Positions 56,687 to 64,000 of a stretch of DNA of 64,000 nt are shown one piece after another (position 1 is the first letter of the stretch; each line of letters begins with the position of its first letter). The stretch covers positions 1 to 64,000 of the forward strand of contig NZ_LGHT01000044.1 of NCBI RefSeq assembly GCF_001202035.1. Reading direction: 5' to 3'. Source of the stretch: Pseudorhodobacter wandonensis. Lineage in GTDB: Bacteria > Pseudomonadota > Alphaproteobacteria > Rhodobacterales > Rhodobacteraceae. The notes beneath the pieces were generated by a model, which saw nothing but the letters and a program-made list of their open reading frames with translations, searched no databases and was not told the origin of the DNA. The position numbers and the translations under genes were made by a program.

Positions 56687-59227
56687 ATGTATCTGGCGTA
56701 TCGACAACGTGTGGTTACCGGAGACGTGGCGCTCGATGGTGACATCCGCAAGCTGCAAGTTGTCGATTTGGCCGGTCACAGCTATTTGTTGTCTTTGACC
56801 GGGGTGAATGGCGGGCTGGCCGCGTATCGGCTCGGGACAAACGGTGTTGTAAGTGGCGTAGCAGACACCGAATATTTTTCAATTAACCAACGCAACGGCG
56901 TCAGTGGCGGGATGGCAACGGCGAGCGGTGGGGCCAATGGCACGATTGCGCTGGCTGTCGGGATTGGCACGGCAACGATGCACTATACCCTTGACGCCAA
57001 TGGAAATTTTGCAACGACTTCGGGAACCAACGCAACCAGCGGCAGCAATGTGATTGCGGCTGCCCAACTGACCGGCGGAACCGTTTATTACAGCGTCGCT
57101 CAGGGCAGCGGGCAGGTGATGCTGCATACGGCAACTGCAGTTACTGCCCAGCAAATCACCCTGAATAGCGTCTCGGTGCTGGATACTGTCAAAATCGGCA
57201 GTCAAAGCTTTTTGCTGTCAGCGCAATACGGCACACAAAGCATCAGCAGCTACAGCATTAACACCAACAGCGGCGCGCTTACACGCGTAATGGAAGTCGG
57301 CGGCGAACAGGGGCTGGGCATCAACACCCCCACCGCGTTTGAAACCGTGACTGCCTTTGGCAAAACTTGGGTCATTTTGGGCAGCAGCGGCAGTGATTCC
57401 CTGAGCGTCCTCGAAATAGATGCAACGGGCCGTTTGAAGACGGTCGACCACGTTCTTGATACGCTTGGTACCCGCTTTGGCGGTGTAAATGCCGTTTCCG
57501 TCGCACAGGTCGGGGACCGGGTTTTTGTGGTGGCAGGCGGCGCCGATGACGGGCTGAGCTTGTTCACGCTTTTGCCAGATGGCAAGTTGCTTCACCTTGA
57601 AACGATAAGCCAAACCGTCGGCGCCGGCCTGATGAATGTAGTCAGCATCGAAACTGCGGTGTTGGCCAATGCGCTGCAAATCTTTGTCAGCAGCGGAACC
57701 GATAGCGGCATTACACAGTATTTTGTTGATCTGGCCAATCTGGGTGTCACCCTGCGCGGAGATAGCGATGCCCCGAATTCGCTGCTGGGCGGCGACGGCA
57801 ATGATCTTTTGGTGGCCGGAGAAGACGACACCCTGCGGGGCGGGGCAGGAAACGACATTCTTGTGGGGGCAAAGAATGCACGGCTAACAGGGGGCGATGG
57901 TGCCGATATCTTTGTGCTATCCGAGACCGGCGGCACCACCCTTATCCGCGATTTCACAGTCGGCGCGGACAAGCTTGATCTCTCATCCTTTTTCCTGCTG
58001 CGCTCGGTCGAACAGCTCAGCATCACCTCCAACAGCTTGGGCGCGATAATTCAATTGCGTGATACGATCGTTGATGTCCGCACGAATAACGGAACATCAC
58101 TGACCCGCAATTCGCTGTTCGGTATCAACTTTGACTGGCCTGACCGGATACCGATTTTCGCATCCGACGAACCGGACCCCGTTCCTGTTGAAAACGTTGT
58201 TTTGGTCGGTGACAGTACTGACGACTTGCTTGCAGGCAATAGTGGAACAGACTGGATAACGGGCGGCGCTGGCAATGATACCCTAAACGGGGGTGCGGGC
58301 AACGACACGCTGATCGGCGATAGCGGCAATGATTACCTGGATGGCGGTGCCGGTGCTGACGATCTCTATGGCGAAGGCGGCAATGATCGCCTGCTAGGGG
58401 GGGATGATAATGACACACTGACCGGCGGTGACGGCGATGACATTCTTTATGGCGGCACCGGCAATGATCTGATGATGGGTGTCAATGGCAATGACACGCT
58501 TTACGCCGAAGGCGGAAATGACACCATCAGCGGGGGCTATGGGGTTGATGCCTTATACGGAGGGGATGGCGACGATGAAATCTGGGGCGGATTCGGCAAT
58601 GACCTGATGTATGGCGGTGCCGGTAACGACATGATGGGCGGCAGCGAAGACAACGATCTGATGTATGGCGACGCGGGGAATGATACCGTCTGGGGGGGCG
58701 CACAGCATGACACGCTTTATGGCGGCGACGGGGTAGATACTGTGGGCGGCTTTTGGGGCAACGATTTGGCCCATGGCGACGACGGTGACGATTTTGTCTG
58801 GGGAAACTTTGGCAATGACACCCTCTACGGCGACAATGGCAACGACATGATCGGCGGCGCTGAAGGCAATGATGTGCTGTACGGCGGCGAGGGCAATGAT
58901 ACTTTAATAGCGGGCGATGATGCCGACATTTTGTACGGCGGGAACGGGAATGACCTATTAACCGGCGGCTCTGGCGATGATTGGCTTTCGGGCGGCGCGG
59001 GGGCCGATACGTTCTTTTTCTATTACAATCACACCGGATCGGATCGGATAACCGATTTCAACCCTGCCGAAGACTTCGTCCAGTTTGATACCTCAGCGGT
59101 CAGTTTTCAAACACTGCACATGTCCCAGCAAGGCGACGACGTGGTGATAAACCTGAACCGAGGCGCGGTCACCCTGCTTGCGACAGACCTGTCAGATCTT
59201 GGCCCTGACAATTTCCTGTTCGGCTAA
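56687..59227 (+). CDS. RTX-type calcium-binding protein with propeller-like N-terminus
   Basis: Secreted repeat protein (846 aa). Residues about 1-350 consist of repeated beta-strand pairs such as VLDTVKIGSQSFLLSAQYG and VSVAQVGDRVFVVAGGADDG, suggesting a beta-propeller. A short RTX patch lies at about 365-410 (LLGGDGNDLLVAG), then the main array at about 505-790 with units such as GGAGNDTL and GGEGNDTL. The C-terminal about 60 residues (ADTFFFYYNHTGSDRITDF onward) are the usual end of type I secretion substrates. There is no Sec signal peptide, as expected. No T1SS genes are in the window. No protease or lipase motif was noticed; structural, adhesive or surface-layer roles are possible. Confidence 0.88.
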   Translation: MYLAYRQRVVTGDVALDGDIRKLQVVDLAGHSYLLSLTGVNGGLAAYRLGTNGVVSGVADTEYFSINQRNGVSGGMATASGGANGTIALAVGIGTATMHYTLDANGNFATTSGTNATSGSNVIAAAQLTGGTVYYSVAQGSGQVMLHTATAVTAQQITLNSVSVLDTVKIGSQSFLLSAQYGTQSISSYSINTNSGALTRVMEVGGEQGLGINTPTAFETVTAFGKTWVILGSSGSDSLSVLEIDATGRLKTVDHVLDTLGTRFGGVNAVSVAQVGDRVFVVAGGADDGLSLFTLLPDGKLLHLETISQTVGAGLMNVVSIETAVLANALQIFVSSGTDSGITQYFVDLANLGVTLRGDSDAPNSLLGGDGNDLLVAGEDDTLRGGAGNDILVGAKNARLTGGDGADIFVLSETGGTTLIRDFTVGADKLDLSSFFLLRSVEQLSITSNSLGAIIQLRDTIVDVRTNNGTSLTRNSLFGINFDWPDRIPIFASDEPDPVPVENVVLVGDSTDDLLAGNSGTDWITGGAGNDTLNGGAGNDTLIGDSGNDYLDGGAGADDLYGEGGNDRLLGGDDNDTLTGGDGDDILYGGTGNDLMMGVNGNDTLYAEGGNDTISGGYGVDALYGGDGDDEIWGGFGNDLMYGGAGNDMMGGSEDNDLMYGDAGNDTVWGGAQHDTLYGGDGVDTVGGFWGNDLAHGDDGDDFVWGNFGNDTLYGDNGNDMIGGAEGNDVLYGGEGNDTLIAGDDADILYGGNGNDLLTGGSGDDWLSGGAGADTFFFYYNHTGSDRITDFNPAEDFVQFDTSAVSFQTLHMSQQGDDVVINLNRGAVTLLATDLSDLGPDNFLFG
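58200..59015 (+). repeat. RTX nonapeptide repeat array
   Basis: Tandem degenerate units of about 27 bp encode GGxGxDxLx nonapeptides, in which paired turns bind calcium. Around thirty units can be followed. The array includes variants with Trp/Phe (for example WGGFGNDLM, GGFWGNDLAHG), which are less common than the canonical unit. The repeats are coding and in frame throughout. Confidence 0.9.
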
Positions 59228-59277
59228 GCCGCCTTGGCAGCAGAAAATTCGCCAGGCAAACCGACTGCATAGCCAAT

Positions 59278-60138
59278 TCAGTTTAGGGGGGCGATTTGAT
59301 TACCTGCAGGCCGCCATCCGGCCTTGCGGGCTTGCGCAACCAGATCGCCGGCATCCACAGCAGCCAGCGGCACCAGAGCCAAAAGGCGCGACACGTTCAT
59401 CTCTAGAACCGCTAATGCGGTCGCAGGCGCCTTGCGGTAAGATACATCAAGCGCGGCCGCCTTCATTACTTCGCCCATTTCCAATACTCTGGGATTGGCC
59501 ACATTCAGAACAGGTGGCAAAACCAGTGCCGGATTACTTAGCGCAAGCAGAACATCTGCCAACACCACCGCGCCAATGTAGCTGCGCCGCGGGGTCGTCC
59601 CATCCGAAAAGCGGTCCAGCGTGACAGCCTGACGCGCAGCCGTTTGAAACAACGTATCCGTTCCCGCAACATTGCCCAACCGCAAACATGTCACCTCAGG
59701 ATAAGGCGCCATTGCCTCCTCCATTTCCAGCTTGGCAATTCCATAGGCAGATGCCGGACGGCAAGGATCGCTCTCAGACACAGGCACCTTACTGTTGCCA
59801 TAGACAGCCTGCGTCGAAGCGATCAATACGCGGGGAATGCCCGCCGCCCGCGCCGCCTTGACCGACGCAAGTGCAAGAGGCCTGTTTTGTGCCAGCGCGG
59901 CTTTGTCGTGGCCGGTGACACCTGCCAGCACGAACATAGTGTTTATCCCCTGCGGCATGTCAGGGGCTGGGCCACCAAGAATATCCCACAGCAGCGATGC
60001 GCCGGGAAACGCGGCAATGGCGCCAGCCTCGGCCCCACGGCGGTGCTGCCAAATCGCGCGTGGTGCAGATGTCGGCCAGACCCGCGCCAGCGCCTGCCCT
60101 ACCCGCCCTGTTGCGCCCAAAATGACCGGCCCTATCAT
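59278..60138 (-). CDS. NAD(P)-dependent epimerase/dehydratase (extended-SDR-like)
   Basis: Rossmann-fold sugar-nucleotide-type dehydrogenase (286 aa). The cofactor loop is ILGATGRVGQALARVW. The active-site pair is Tyr and Lys in SAYGIAKLEMEEAM, with the preceding STQAVYG strand carrying Ser. It is similar in layout to GalE/RfbD-like enzymes but short. It converges on the RTX gene across a 50-bp gap. Its substrate is unknown; a part in glycan precursor synthesis is inferred from the neighbourhood. Confidence 0.8.
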   Translation of the reverse strand: MIGPVILGATGRVGQALARVWPTSAPRAIWQHRRGAEAGAIAAFPGASLLWDILGGPAPDMPQGINTMFVLAGVTGHDKAALAQNRPLALASVKAARAAGIPRVLIASTQAVYGNSKVPVSESDPCRPASAYGIAKLEMEEAMAPYPEVTCLRLGNVAGTDTLFQTAARQAVTLDRFSDGTTPRRSYIGAVVLADVLLALSNPALVLPPVLNVANPRVLEMGEVMKAAALDVSYRKAPATALAVLEMNVSRLLALVPLAAVDAGDLVAQARKAGWRPAGNQIAPLN

Positions 60139-60358
60139 GCGTCTTTCACCATTGCCCAGACTTTGCGATCGTTTGAAATTTGGCTTTCTGATGCCTCACT
60201 CGGCTTTCCGCATTGCGCGCTGCATTGGCCCTGTTCCGAATGCTCAGCTTGTATACTCCAACGTCCTGTAGACTCTTTTGATAGCAAGACTTGCCTTCAA
60301 TTGTGTTAAGCTCGGACGGAAAGCGCAAGCACAGCGCCTCTGATTTTACGAGGACGGG

Positions 60359-60538
60359 ATGACACCAATCTTGCAAGCTGCTGCCTATTCTGCGTTGGCT
60401 TTGGAAGCAGGGGGCTGGGAATTCGCTGTGGCCAAGCGTGATTTTGGCGTGCTTTCGGGCGGCTGGTCACTGGATATGATGCTGAACCGCCATGCCTTTG
60501 CTATGACGGACCGCGCTGCAAAGACCGACCAAGAATGA
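60359..60538 (+). CDS. Small 59-residue protein coupled to downstream membrane protein
   Basis: Short open frame with a clear GAGGACGGG-ATG start and codon use like its neighbours. The product opens MTPILQAAAYSALALEAGGW and includes the amphipathic stretch FAVAKRDFGVLSGGWSLDMM. It ends in ATGA overlap with the membrane-protein gene at 60535. There is no obvious TM helix. I do not recognise it. The overlap argues that it is translated and works with or regulates the downstream protein. Confidence 0.6.
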   Translation: MTPILQAAAYSALALEAGGWEFAVAKRDFGVLSGGWSLDMMLNRHAFAMTDRAAKTDQE

Positions 60539-61203
60539 AGCGCTCCTCTGATGAGACCACATTCAAACATAGCGCCCCTGCAGTTGCGCTGCGGATTGTG
60601 GTCATTCTTGCAATTTTAATCGGCGCAACCTGGGCCGCGCATCTTGTCCGCGAAACACTCGGCTTCACAATTGCGCCCGAGAACGAACAGGCCATGCACC
60701 GCGCTGTGGTGCTTGGGGTGGTCGCCTATATCGTACTTACAGCCCTGCCCTTTGTTCCGGGCGCTGAAATTGGGATTGCGATGCTGACCGCTTTTGGCGC
60801 CGACATCGCGCCGTTGATCTATGGCGCAACCATTATCTCTTTGCTCTTGGCGTTTAGCATTGGCCGGTTGCTGCCCATAGACCTGCTGGCGCGACTGCTT
60901 GCGTTTTTGCGCCTGAAGAAAGCCAGCGCCCTTGTCACGCGTGCAGCGGCCACCCCCGAACACAAGCGTTTGGCTTTGCTGCTCGACAGAGCACCACCGC
61001 GCATGCTGGACCTTGCGTTAAGGTACCGCTACATCGCGCTGGCGGTGCTGATAAATACGCCGGGCAATGCCATAATCGGTGGCGGCGGCGGAATAATGAT
61101 GCTCGCTGGTATGAGCGGCATCTTCATGCCGCTTCCAACCCTGCTTACAGTCGCAATTGCGGTTTGCCCTGTCCCCTTGGCAGTTTTGCTCTTCGGGGCG
61201 TAA
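60535..61203 (+). CDS. DedA/VTT-like integral membrane protein
   Basis: 222-residue membrane protein with five or six hydrophobic segments (about 18-35, 58-80, 88-108, 165-190, 200-220). The middle (LPFVPGAEIGIAMLTAFG) and the later NTPGNAIIGGGGGIMMLAGM resemble the two re-entrant halves of the DedA/TVP38 (VTT) superfamily, whose members flip or move lipids. The function here is not known. It is coupled by ATGA overlap to the 59-residue gene upstream. Confidence 0.65.
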   Translation: MKRSSDETTFKHSAPAVALRIVVILAILIGATWAAHLVRETLGFTIAPENEQAMHRAVVLGVVAYIVLTALPFVPGAEIGIAMLTAFGADIAPLIYGATIISLLLAFSIGRLLPIDLLARLLAFLRLKKASALVTRAAATPEHKRLALLLDRAPPRMLDLALRYRYIALAVLINTPGNAIIGGGGGIMMLAGMSGIFMPLPTLLTVAIAVCPVPLAVLLFGA

Positions 61204-61640
61204 TCGATTTAAATTAGAACAGGCAAACCCGCCGAAATTGCAAAAGCCTGTTTCGCCGACAGCCCGTTTTTAAAAATTGAAACCCGCTTCCTCGCAAACC
61301 TTCTCGTTTCACTAAAGCTTGGGAAAGTTAGATGGTGCCCCAAGACGGATTCGAACCGCCGACCTACTATTTACGAAACAGTTGCTCTACCTGCTGAGCT
61401 ATTGGGGCATGCAAGGCGCGTATAAATCGCTTGGATCGTCTATGCAACAGTGTTCAGCTATGGGCGCACAGCATTGACGCATTTGCACGGAAATTTTTAC
61501 GAACAGGCCACAAGTGGCACAAGGATCGCAGCACACTAGACACAGTGCAGTGTCTGCTCTAATTAATCTCTAAGAAAAATAGGCAAATGCGGCGACTTCC
61601 TGGCAAGGATTTTGCGGGACGGCACGCAAAAAGAGGCAGC
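61204..61640. other. Non-coding interval containing tRNA-Thr
   Basis: 437 bp between the membrane-protein gene and glmM. The tRNA at 61333-61408 is the only feature I can support. The rest holds the glmM promoter region (about 61480-61640), with an AAGAGGC ribosome-binding site before 61641. No integrase-like gene or att duplication of the tRNA end was seen. Confidence 0.6.
61333..61408 (-). tRNA. tRNA-Thr (anticodon CGT)
   Basis: A full cloverleaf folds on the minus strand: acceptor GCCCCAA/TTGGGGC perfectly paired, D-arm GCTC/GAGC, anticodon loop TTCGTAA giving CGT (reads ACG, Thr), T-arm with GGTTCGAATCC, discriminator A and encoded CCA. Length is 76 nt. Confidence 0.95.
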
Positions 61641-62981
61641 ATGACAAAGACGCTTTTTGGAACGGACGGTGTGCGCGGGCGGGCAAATAGCTGGCCGATG
61701 ACTGCCGAGGTGGCCCTGCGGCTTGGTGCTGCGGCGGGCCGGTATTTTCGCCGCGACAATCACGAATACCGCGTCGTTATCGGCAAGGACACGCGGCTTT
61801 CCGGTTATATGATCGAAAACGCTTTGACAGCCGGGTTCCTGTCAACCGGTATGAATGTGTTTTTGCTCGGCCCGGTACCTACGCCAGCTGTTGCCTATCT
61901 GACGCGTTCGTTGCGCGCCGATGTCGGGGTGATGATCTCGGCCAGCCACAACCCGGCTGCAGATAACGGCATCAAGTTTTTCGGCCCCAATGGCTATAAA
62001 CTATCGGATGAGGCCGAAGCCACGATTTCCCAACTGCTCGAGTCGGGCGTGGCACCGGCTGCGCCCGAAAACATTGGCCGCGCACGCCGGTTTGAGGATG
62101 CCCGTGGGCGCTATATCGAATATGCCAAAACCACCTTCCCCGGCAGCAAGCGGCTGGAAGGATTGCGCATTGTGGTTGATTGCGCCAATGGTGCCGCCTA
62201 TCGCACGGCGCCTGCGGTATTGTGGGAATTGGGGGCCGATGTGATTCCGATCGGTGTTGATCCTGACGGTACCAATATCAATGCCAATTGTGGATCTACC
62301 CACCCCGAGGCGGCGGCCCGCAAAGTGCTGGAAACCCGCGCCGATATAGGGATTTGCCTTGATGGCGATGCAGACCGCCTTATCCTGATTGATGAAACCG
62401 GCGCTGTGGCTGATGGTGACCAGATCATGGGGCTGATCGCGACGCGCTGGGCGGCAGAGGGTAAGCTGGCCGGAAAAACCCTTGTTTCAACTGTCATGTC
62501 CAACCTTGGGCTGGAACGCCATTTGCAATCGCAAGGTATCGCGATGGAACGCACTGCCGTCGGCGACCGCAATGTGGTCGAGCGGATGCAGGCTGGCGGG
62601 TTCAACCTTGGCGGCGAACAATCGGGCCATATCGTGATGACCGACCACACCAGCACTGGTGACGGCCTGATCGCAGCGTTGCAGTTTCTGGGCTTTATGG
62701 TCGAAACCGGCAAAAAGGCCAGCCAGCTTGCCAAAGTGTTCAAACCTATTCCGCAACGGTTGGTCAACCTGCGCTTTACCGCAGGCACCGCACCGCTCGA
62801 GTCTGATGAAGTGCTGGCCGCCATTCAGACCTGCGAAAAGATGCTGGAAGGCAGCGGTCGGCTTTTGATCCGCAAATCAGGGACCGAACCCCTGATCCGC
62901 GTCATGGCCGAAGACGAAGATCCAGCCAAACTGGAACATGTTTTGAACACTGTGGTACAAGCCGTCAAAAAGGCCTGCTGA
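61641..62981 (+). CDS. glmM: Phosphoglucosamine mutase
   Basis: Cytoplasmic enzyme (446 aa) converting glucosamine-6-phosphate to glucosamine-1-phosphate, the route to UDP-GlcNAc for peptidoglycan and LPS. It opens with [10 protein letters not shown]. The phosphorylated serine is Ser102 in [13 protein letters not shown], the same number as in E. coli GlmM; the metal site is DGDADR and the sugar-binding loop GGEQSGH. The C-terminal [14 protein letters not shown] is typical. The start is the ATG at 61641, just after an AAGAGGC ribosome-binding site. Confidence 0.97.
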   Translation: MTKTLFGTDGVRGRANSWPMTAEVALRLGAAAGRYFRRDNHEYRVVIGKDTRLSGYMIENALTAGFLSTGMNVFLLGPVPTPAVAYLTRSLRADVGVMISASHNPAADNGIKFFGPNGYKLSDEAEATISQLLESGVAPAAPENIGRARRFEDARGRYIEYAKTTFPGSKRLEGLRIVVDCANGAAYRTAPAVLWELGADVIPIGVDPDGTNINANCGSTHPEAAARKVLETRADIGICLDGDADRLILIDETGAVADGDQIMGLIATRWAAEGKLAGKTLVSTVMSNLGLERHLQSQGIAMERTAVGDRNVVERMQAGGFNLGGEQSGHIVMTDHTSTGDGLIAALQFLGFMVETGKKASQLAKVFKPIPQRLVNLRFTAGTAPLESDEVLAAIQTCEKMLEGSGRLLIRKSGTEPLIRVMAEDEDPAKLEHVLNTVVQAVKKAC

Positions 62982-63010
62982 TCAGGACCAGCAATCCTCG
63001 GTTTTGCGAC

Positions 63011-63016
63011 TATAAT
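63011..63016 (+). promoter_or_regulatory. Consensus -10 hexamer upstream of cysD
   Basis: A perfect TATAAT lies 83 bp before the cysD start codon. No recognisable -35 lies 15-19 bases upstream, which would suit an activator-dependent promoter. Confidence 0.4.
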
Positions 63017-63098
63017 TCAGGGCAAATTGGCATTATTGCCTTTAAGCTGACGCATGTTTTTGGCAAGTACGGGCCAGCCAGTTCAAAAGGGTATTACA

Positions 63099-64000
63099 AT
63101 GCCATCTTCCGAGACGATTTCGCCAAACCGGTTGACCCATCTTCAGCGGTTGGAGGCTGAAAGCATCCACATCATGCGCGAAGTGGTTGCCAATGCCGAA
63201 AACCCAGTGATGTTATATTCTGTTGGCAAAGACTCTGCCTGCATGCTGCATTTGGCAAAAAAGGCATTTTATCCTGCACCGCCGCCGTTTCCGCTGTTGC
63301 ATGTCGATACCACATGGAAGTTTCAGGAAATGTACAAGCTGCGCGAAAAAGCAGCCAAAGACGCGGGCATGGATCTGATCGTTTACCAAAACCCCGAGGC
63401 TTTGGAAAAGGGCATCAACCCGTTCGATCATGGCGCGGCCCATACCGACATGTGGAAAACCGAAGGCCTGAAGCAGGCCCTGACCAAGTATAAATTCGAC
63501 GTGGCCTTTGGTGGCGCGCGTCGCGACGAAGAAAAATCCCGCGCTAAAGAGCGGATCTTCTCATTCCGGTCAGCCAATCACCGCTGGGACCCAAAGCAAC
63601 AGCGCCCCGAGCTGTGGAAGCTGTACAATACCCGCAAAGCCAAAGGCGAAAGCATCCGCGCCTTTCCACTGTCAAACTGGACGGAACTGGACATCTGGCA
63701 ATATATCCATTTGGAAAACATCGAAATTGTACCGCTGTACTTCTCGGCCCCCCGCCCTGTGGTCGAACGTGGCGGCATGTTGATTATGGTCGATGACAAC
63801 CGTTTCCGGCTTGAGGCAGGCGAGGTGCCGATGATGAAATCGGTTCGATTCCGCACGCTGGGCTGCTATCCTTTGACCGGCGCTGTCGAAAGCCTGGCCG
63901 CCACCCTGCCCGAGGTTATTCAGGAAATGCTGCTGACAACCACATCCGAACGCCAGGGCCGCGCGATTGACCACGACCAAGCCGCCAGCATGGAGAAGAA
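63099..64000 (+). CDS. cysD: Sulfate adenylyltransferase small subunit (CysD), 3' end cut by window
   Basis: ATP-PPase-family subunit that, with CysN, makes adenosine 5'-phosphosulfate from ATP and sulfate. 300 complete codons are present, and only the last few residues should be missing. The P-loop-like motif [34 protein letters not shown], and the C-terminal [12 protein letters not shown] are diagnostic. It begins at the ATG at 63099. APS is the precursor of PAPS, so besides cysteine synthesis it could feed the sulfotransferases in this window. cysN should follow beyond the edge. Confidence 0.95.
   Translation, partial: MPSSETISPNRLTHLQRLEAESIHIMREVVANAENPVMLYSVGKDSACMLHLAKKAFYPAPPPFPLLHVDTTWKFQEMYKLREKAAKDAGMDLIVYQNPEALEKGINPFDHGAAHTDMWKTEGLKQALTKYKFDVAFGGARRDEEKSRAKERIFSFRSANHRWDPKQQRPELWKLYNTRKAKGESIRAFPLSNWTELDIWQYIHLENIEIVPLYFSAPRPVVERGGMLIMVDDNRFRLEAGEVPMMKSVRFRTLGCYPLTGAVESLAATLPEVIQEMLLTTTSERQGRAIDHDQAASMEK

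Noticed and set aside
58200-59015. Regularly spaced repeats that might look like a CRISPR array
   Set aside because: Units are about 27 bp with no unique spacers and translate in frame as RTX nonapeptides.
61333-61408. tRNA-Thr as an integration (att) site
   Set aside because: No integrase gene and no duplicated tRNA 3' end were seen in the flanking sequence.
62982-63098. Riboswitch upstream of cysD
   Set aside because: Only a short GGCAA/TTGCC pairing is visible; nothing matches a SAM or other known riboswitch.

Overview
The window looks like a chromosomal segment of an alphaproteobacterium of the Rhodobacterales (Rhodobacteraceae/Roseobacter type). The basis is GC-rich coding with strong third-position bias, TAXI-type TRAP transport, a PbpC/alpha-2-macroglobulin pair, a PAS-PAS hybrid kinase, cysD, and a capsule-type ABC exporter. 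The genus cannot be fixed from sequence alone. I see no rRNA, CRISPR array, insertion sequence or prophage. One tRNA gene, tRNA-Thr(CGT), is present.

Layout. (1) 1-7.5 kb, minus strand: a large periplasmic alpha-2-macroglobulin and PbpC, translationally coupled. (2) 7.8-12.8 kb: a soluble hybrid histidine kinase and a DEAD-box RNA helicase with a long basic repeat tail, converging on one clean shared terminator. (3) 13.5-24.2 kb, plus strand: a tight run of TAXI binding protein, fused TRAP permease, universal stress protein, nitrilase-fold amidohydrolase, Orn/Lys/Arg-type decarboxylase, ATP-grasp enzyme and C45 Ntn-hydrolase. It reads as one uptake-and-conversion pathway that I cannot match to a described one. 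(4) 24.4-28.7 kb: an SLC13-type permease, and an endonuclease/exonuclease/phosphatase protein paired with a phospholipase D/cardiolipin-synthase-like protein. (5) 28.9-35.1 kb: a capsule/exopolysaccharide block with GT2, KpsM/KpsE/KpsT-type exporter parts, a sulfotransferase and a GT4-like glycosyltransferase. (6) 35.1-46.1 kb: a LacI-controlled operon for unsaturated uronic-acid oligosaccharides (GH105-like hydrolase, KduI, an unrecognised 823-residue enzyme, a four-gene sugar ABC importer, an alpha/beta hydrolase). (7) 46.2-53.2 kb: a second sulfotransferase-like gene, divergent from a 2015-residue multi-glycosyltransferase. (8) 53.2-64 kb: P1B-type metal ATPase, UDP-galactopyranose mutase, an RTX calcium-binding protein, a sugar-nucleotide-type SDR, a 59-residue small protein coupled to a DedA/VTT-like membrane protein, tRNA-Thr, GlmM, and CysD cut by the window end.

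How they fit. Regions 5, 7 and 8 (glf, glycosyltransferases, two sulfotransferases, ABC exporter) suggest synthesis and export of a galactose/galactofuranose-containing, possibly sulfated, surface glycan; cysD would supply activated sulfate, although it may simply serve cysteine synthesis. Region 6 is the opposite activity: uptake and intracellular breakdown of lyase-generated acidic oligosaccharides.

The most unusual object is the giant protein at 47124-53171. It carries four GT-A-like modules on one chain, including a GT31 (beta-3-galactosyltransferase)-like module, together with a module that keeps seven of the eight galectin sugar-binding residues. A galectin module joined to GT31 is otherwise familiar from plant galactosyltransferases. 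The next most interesting are the unrecognised toroid-like enzyme at 38190-40661 and the decarboxylase/ATP-grasp/C45 operon.
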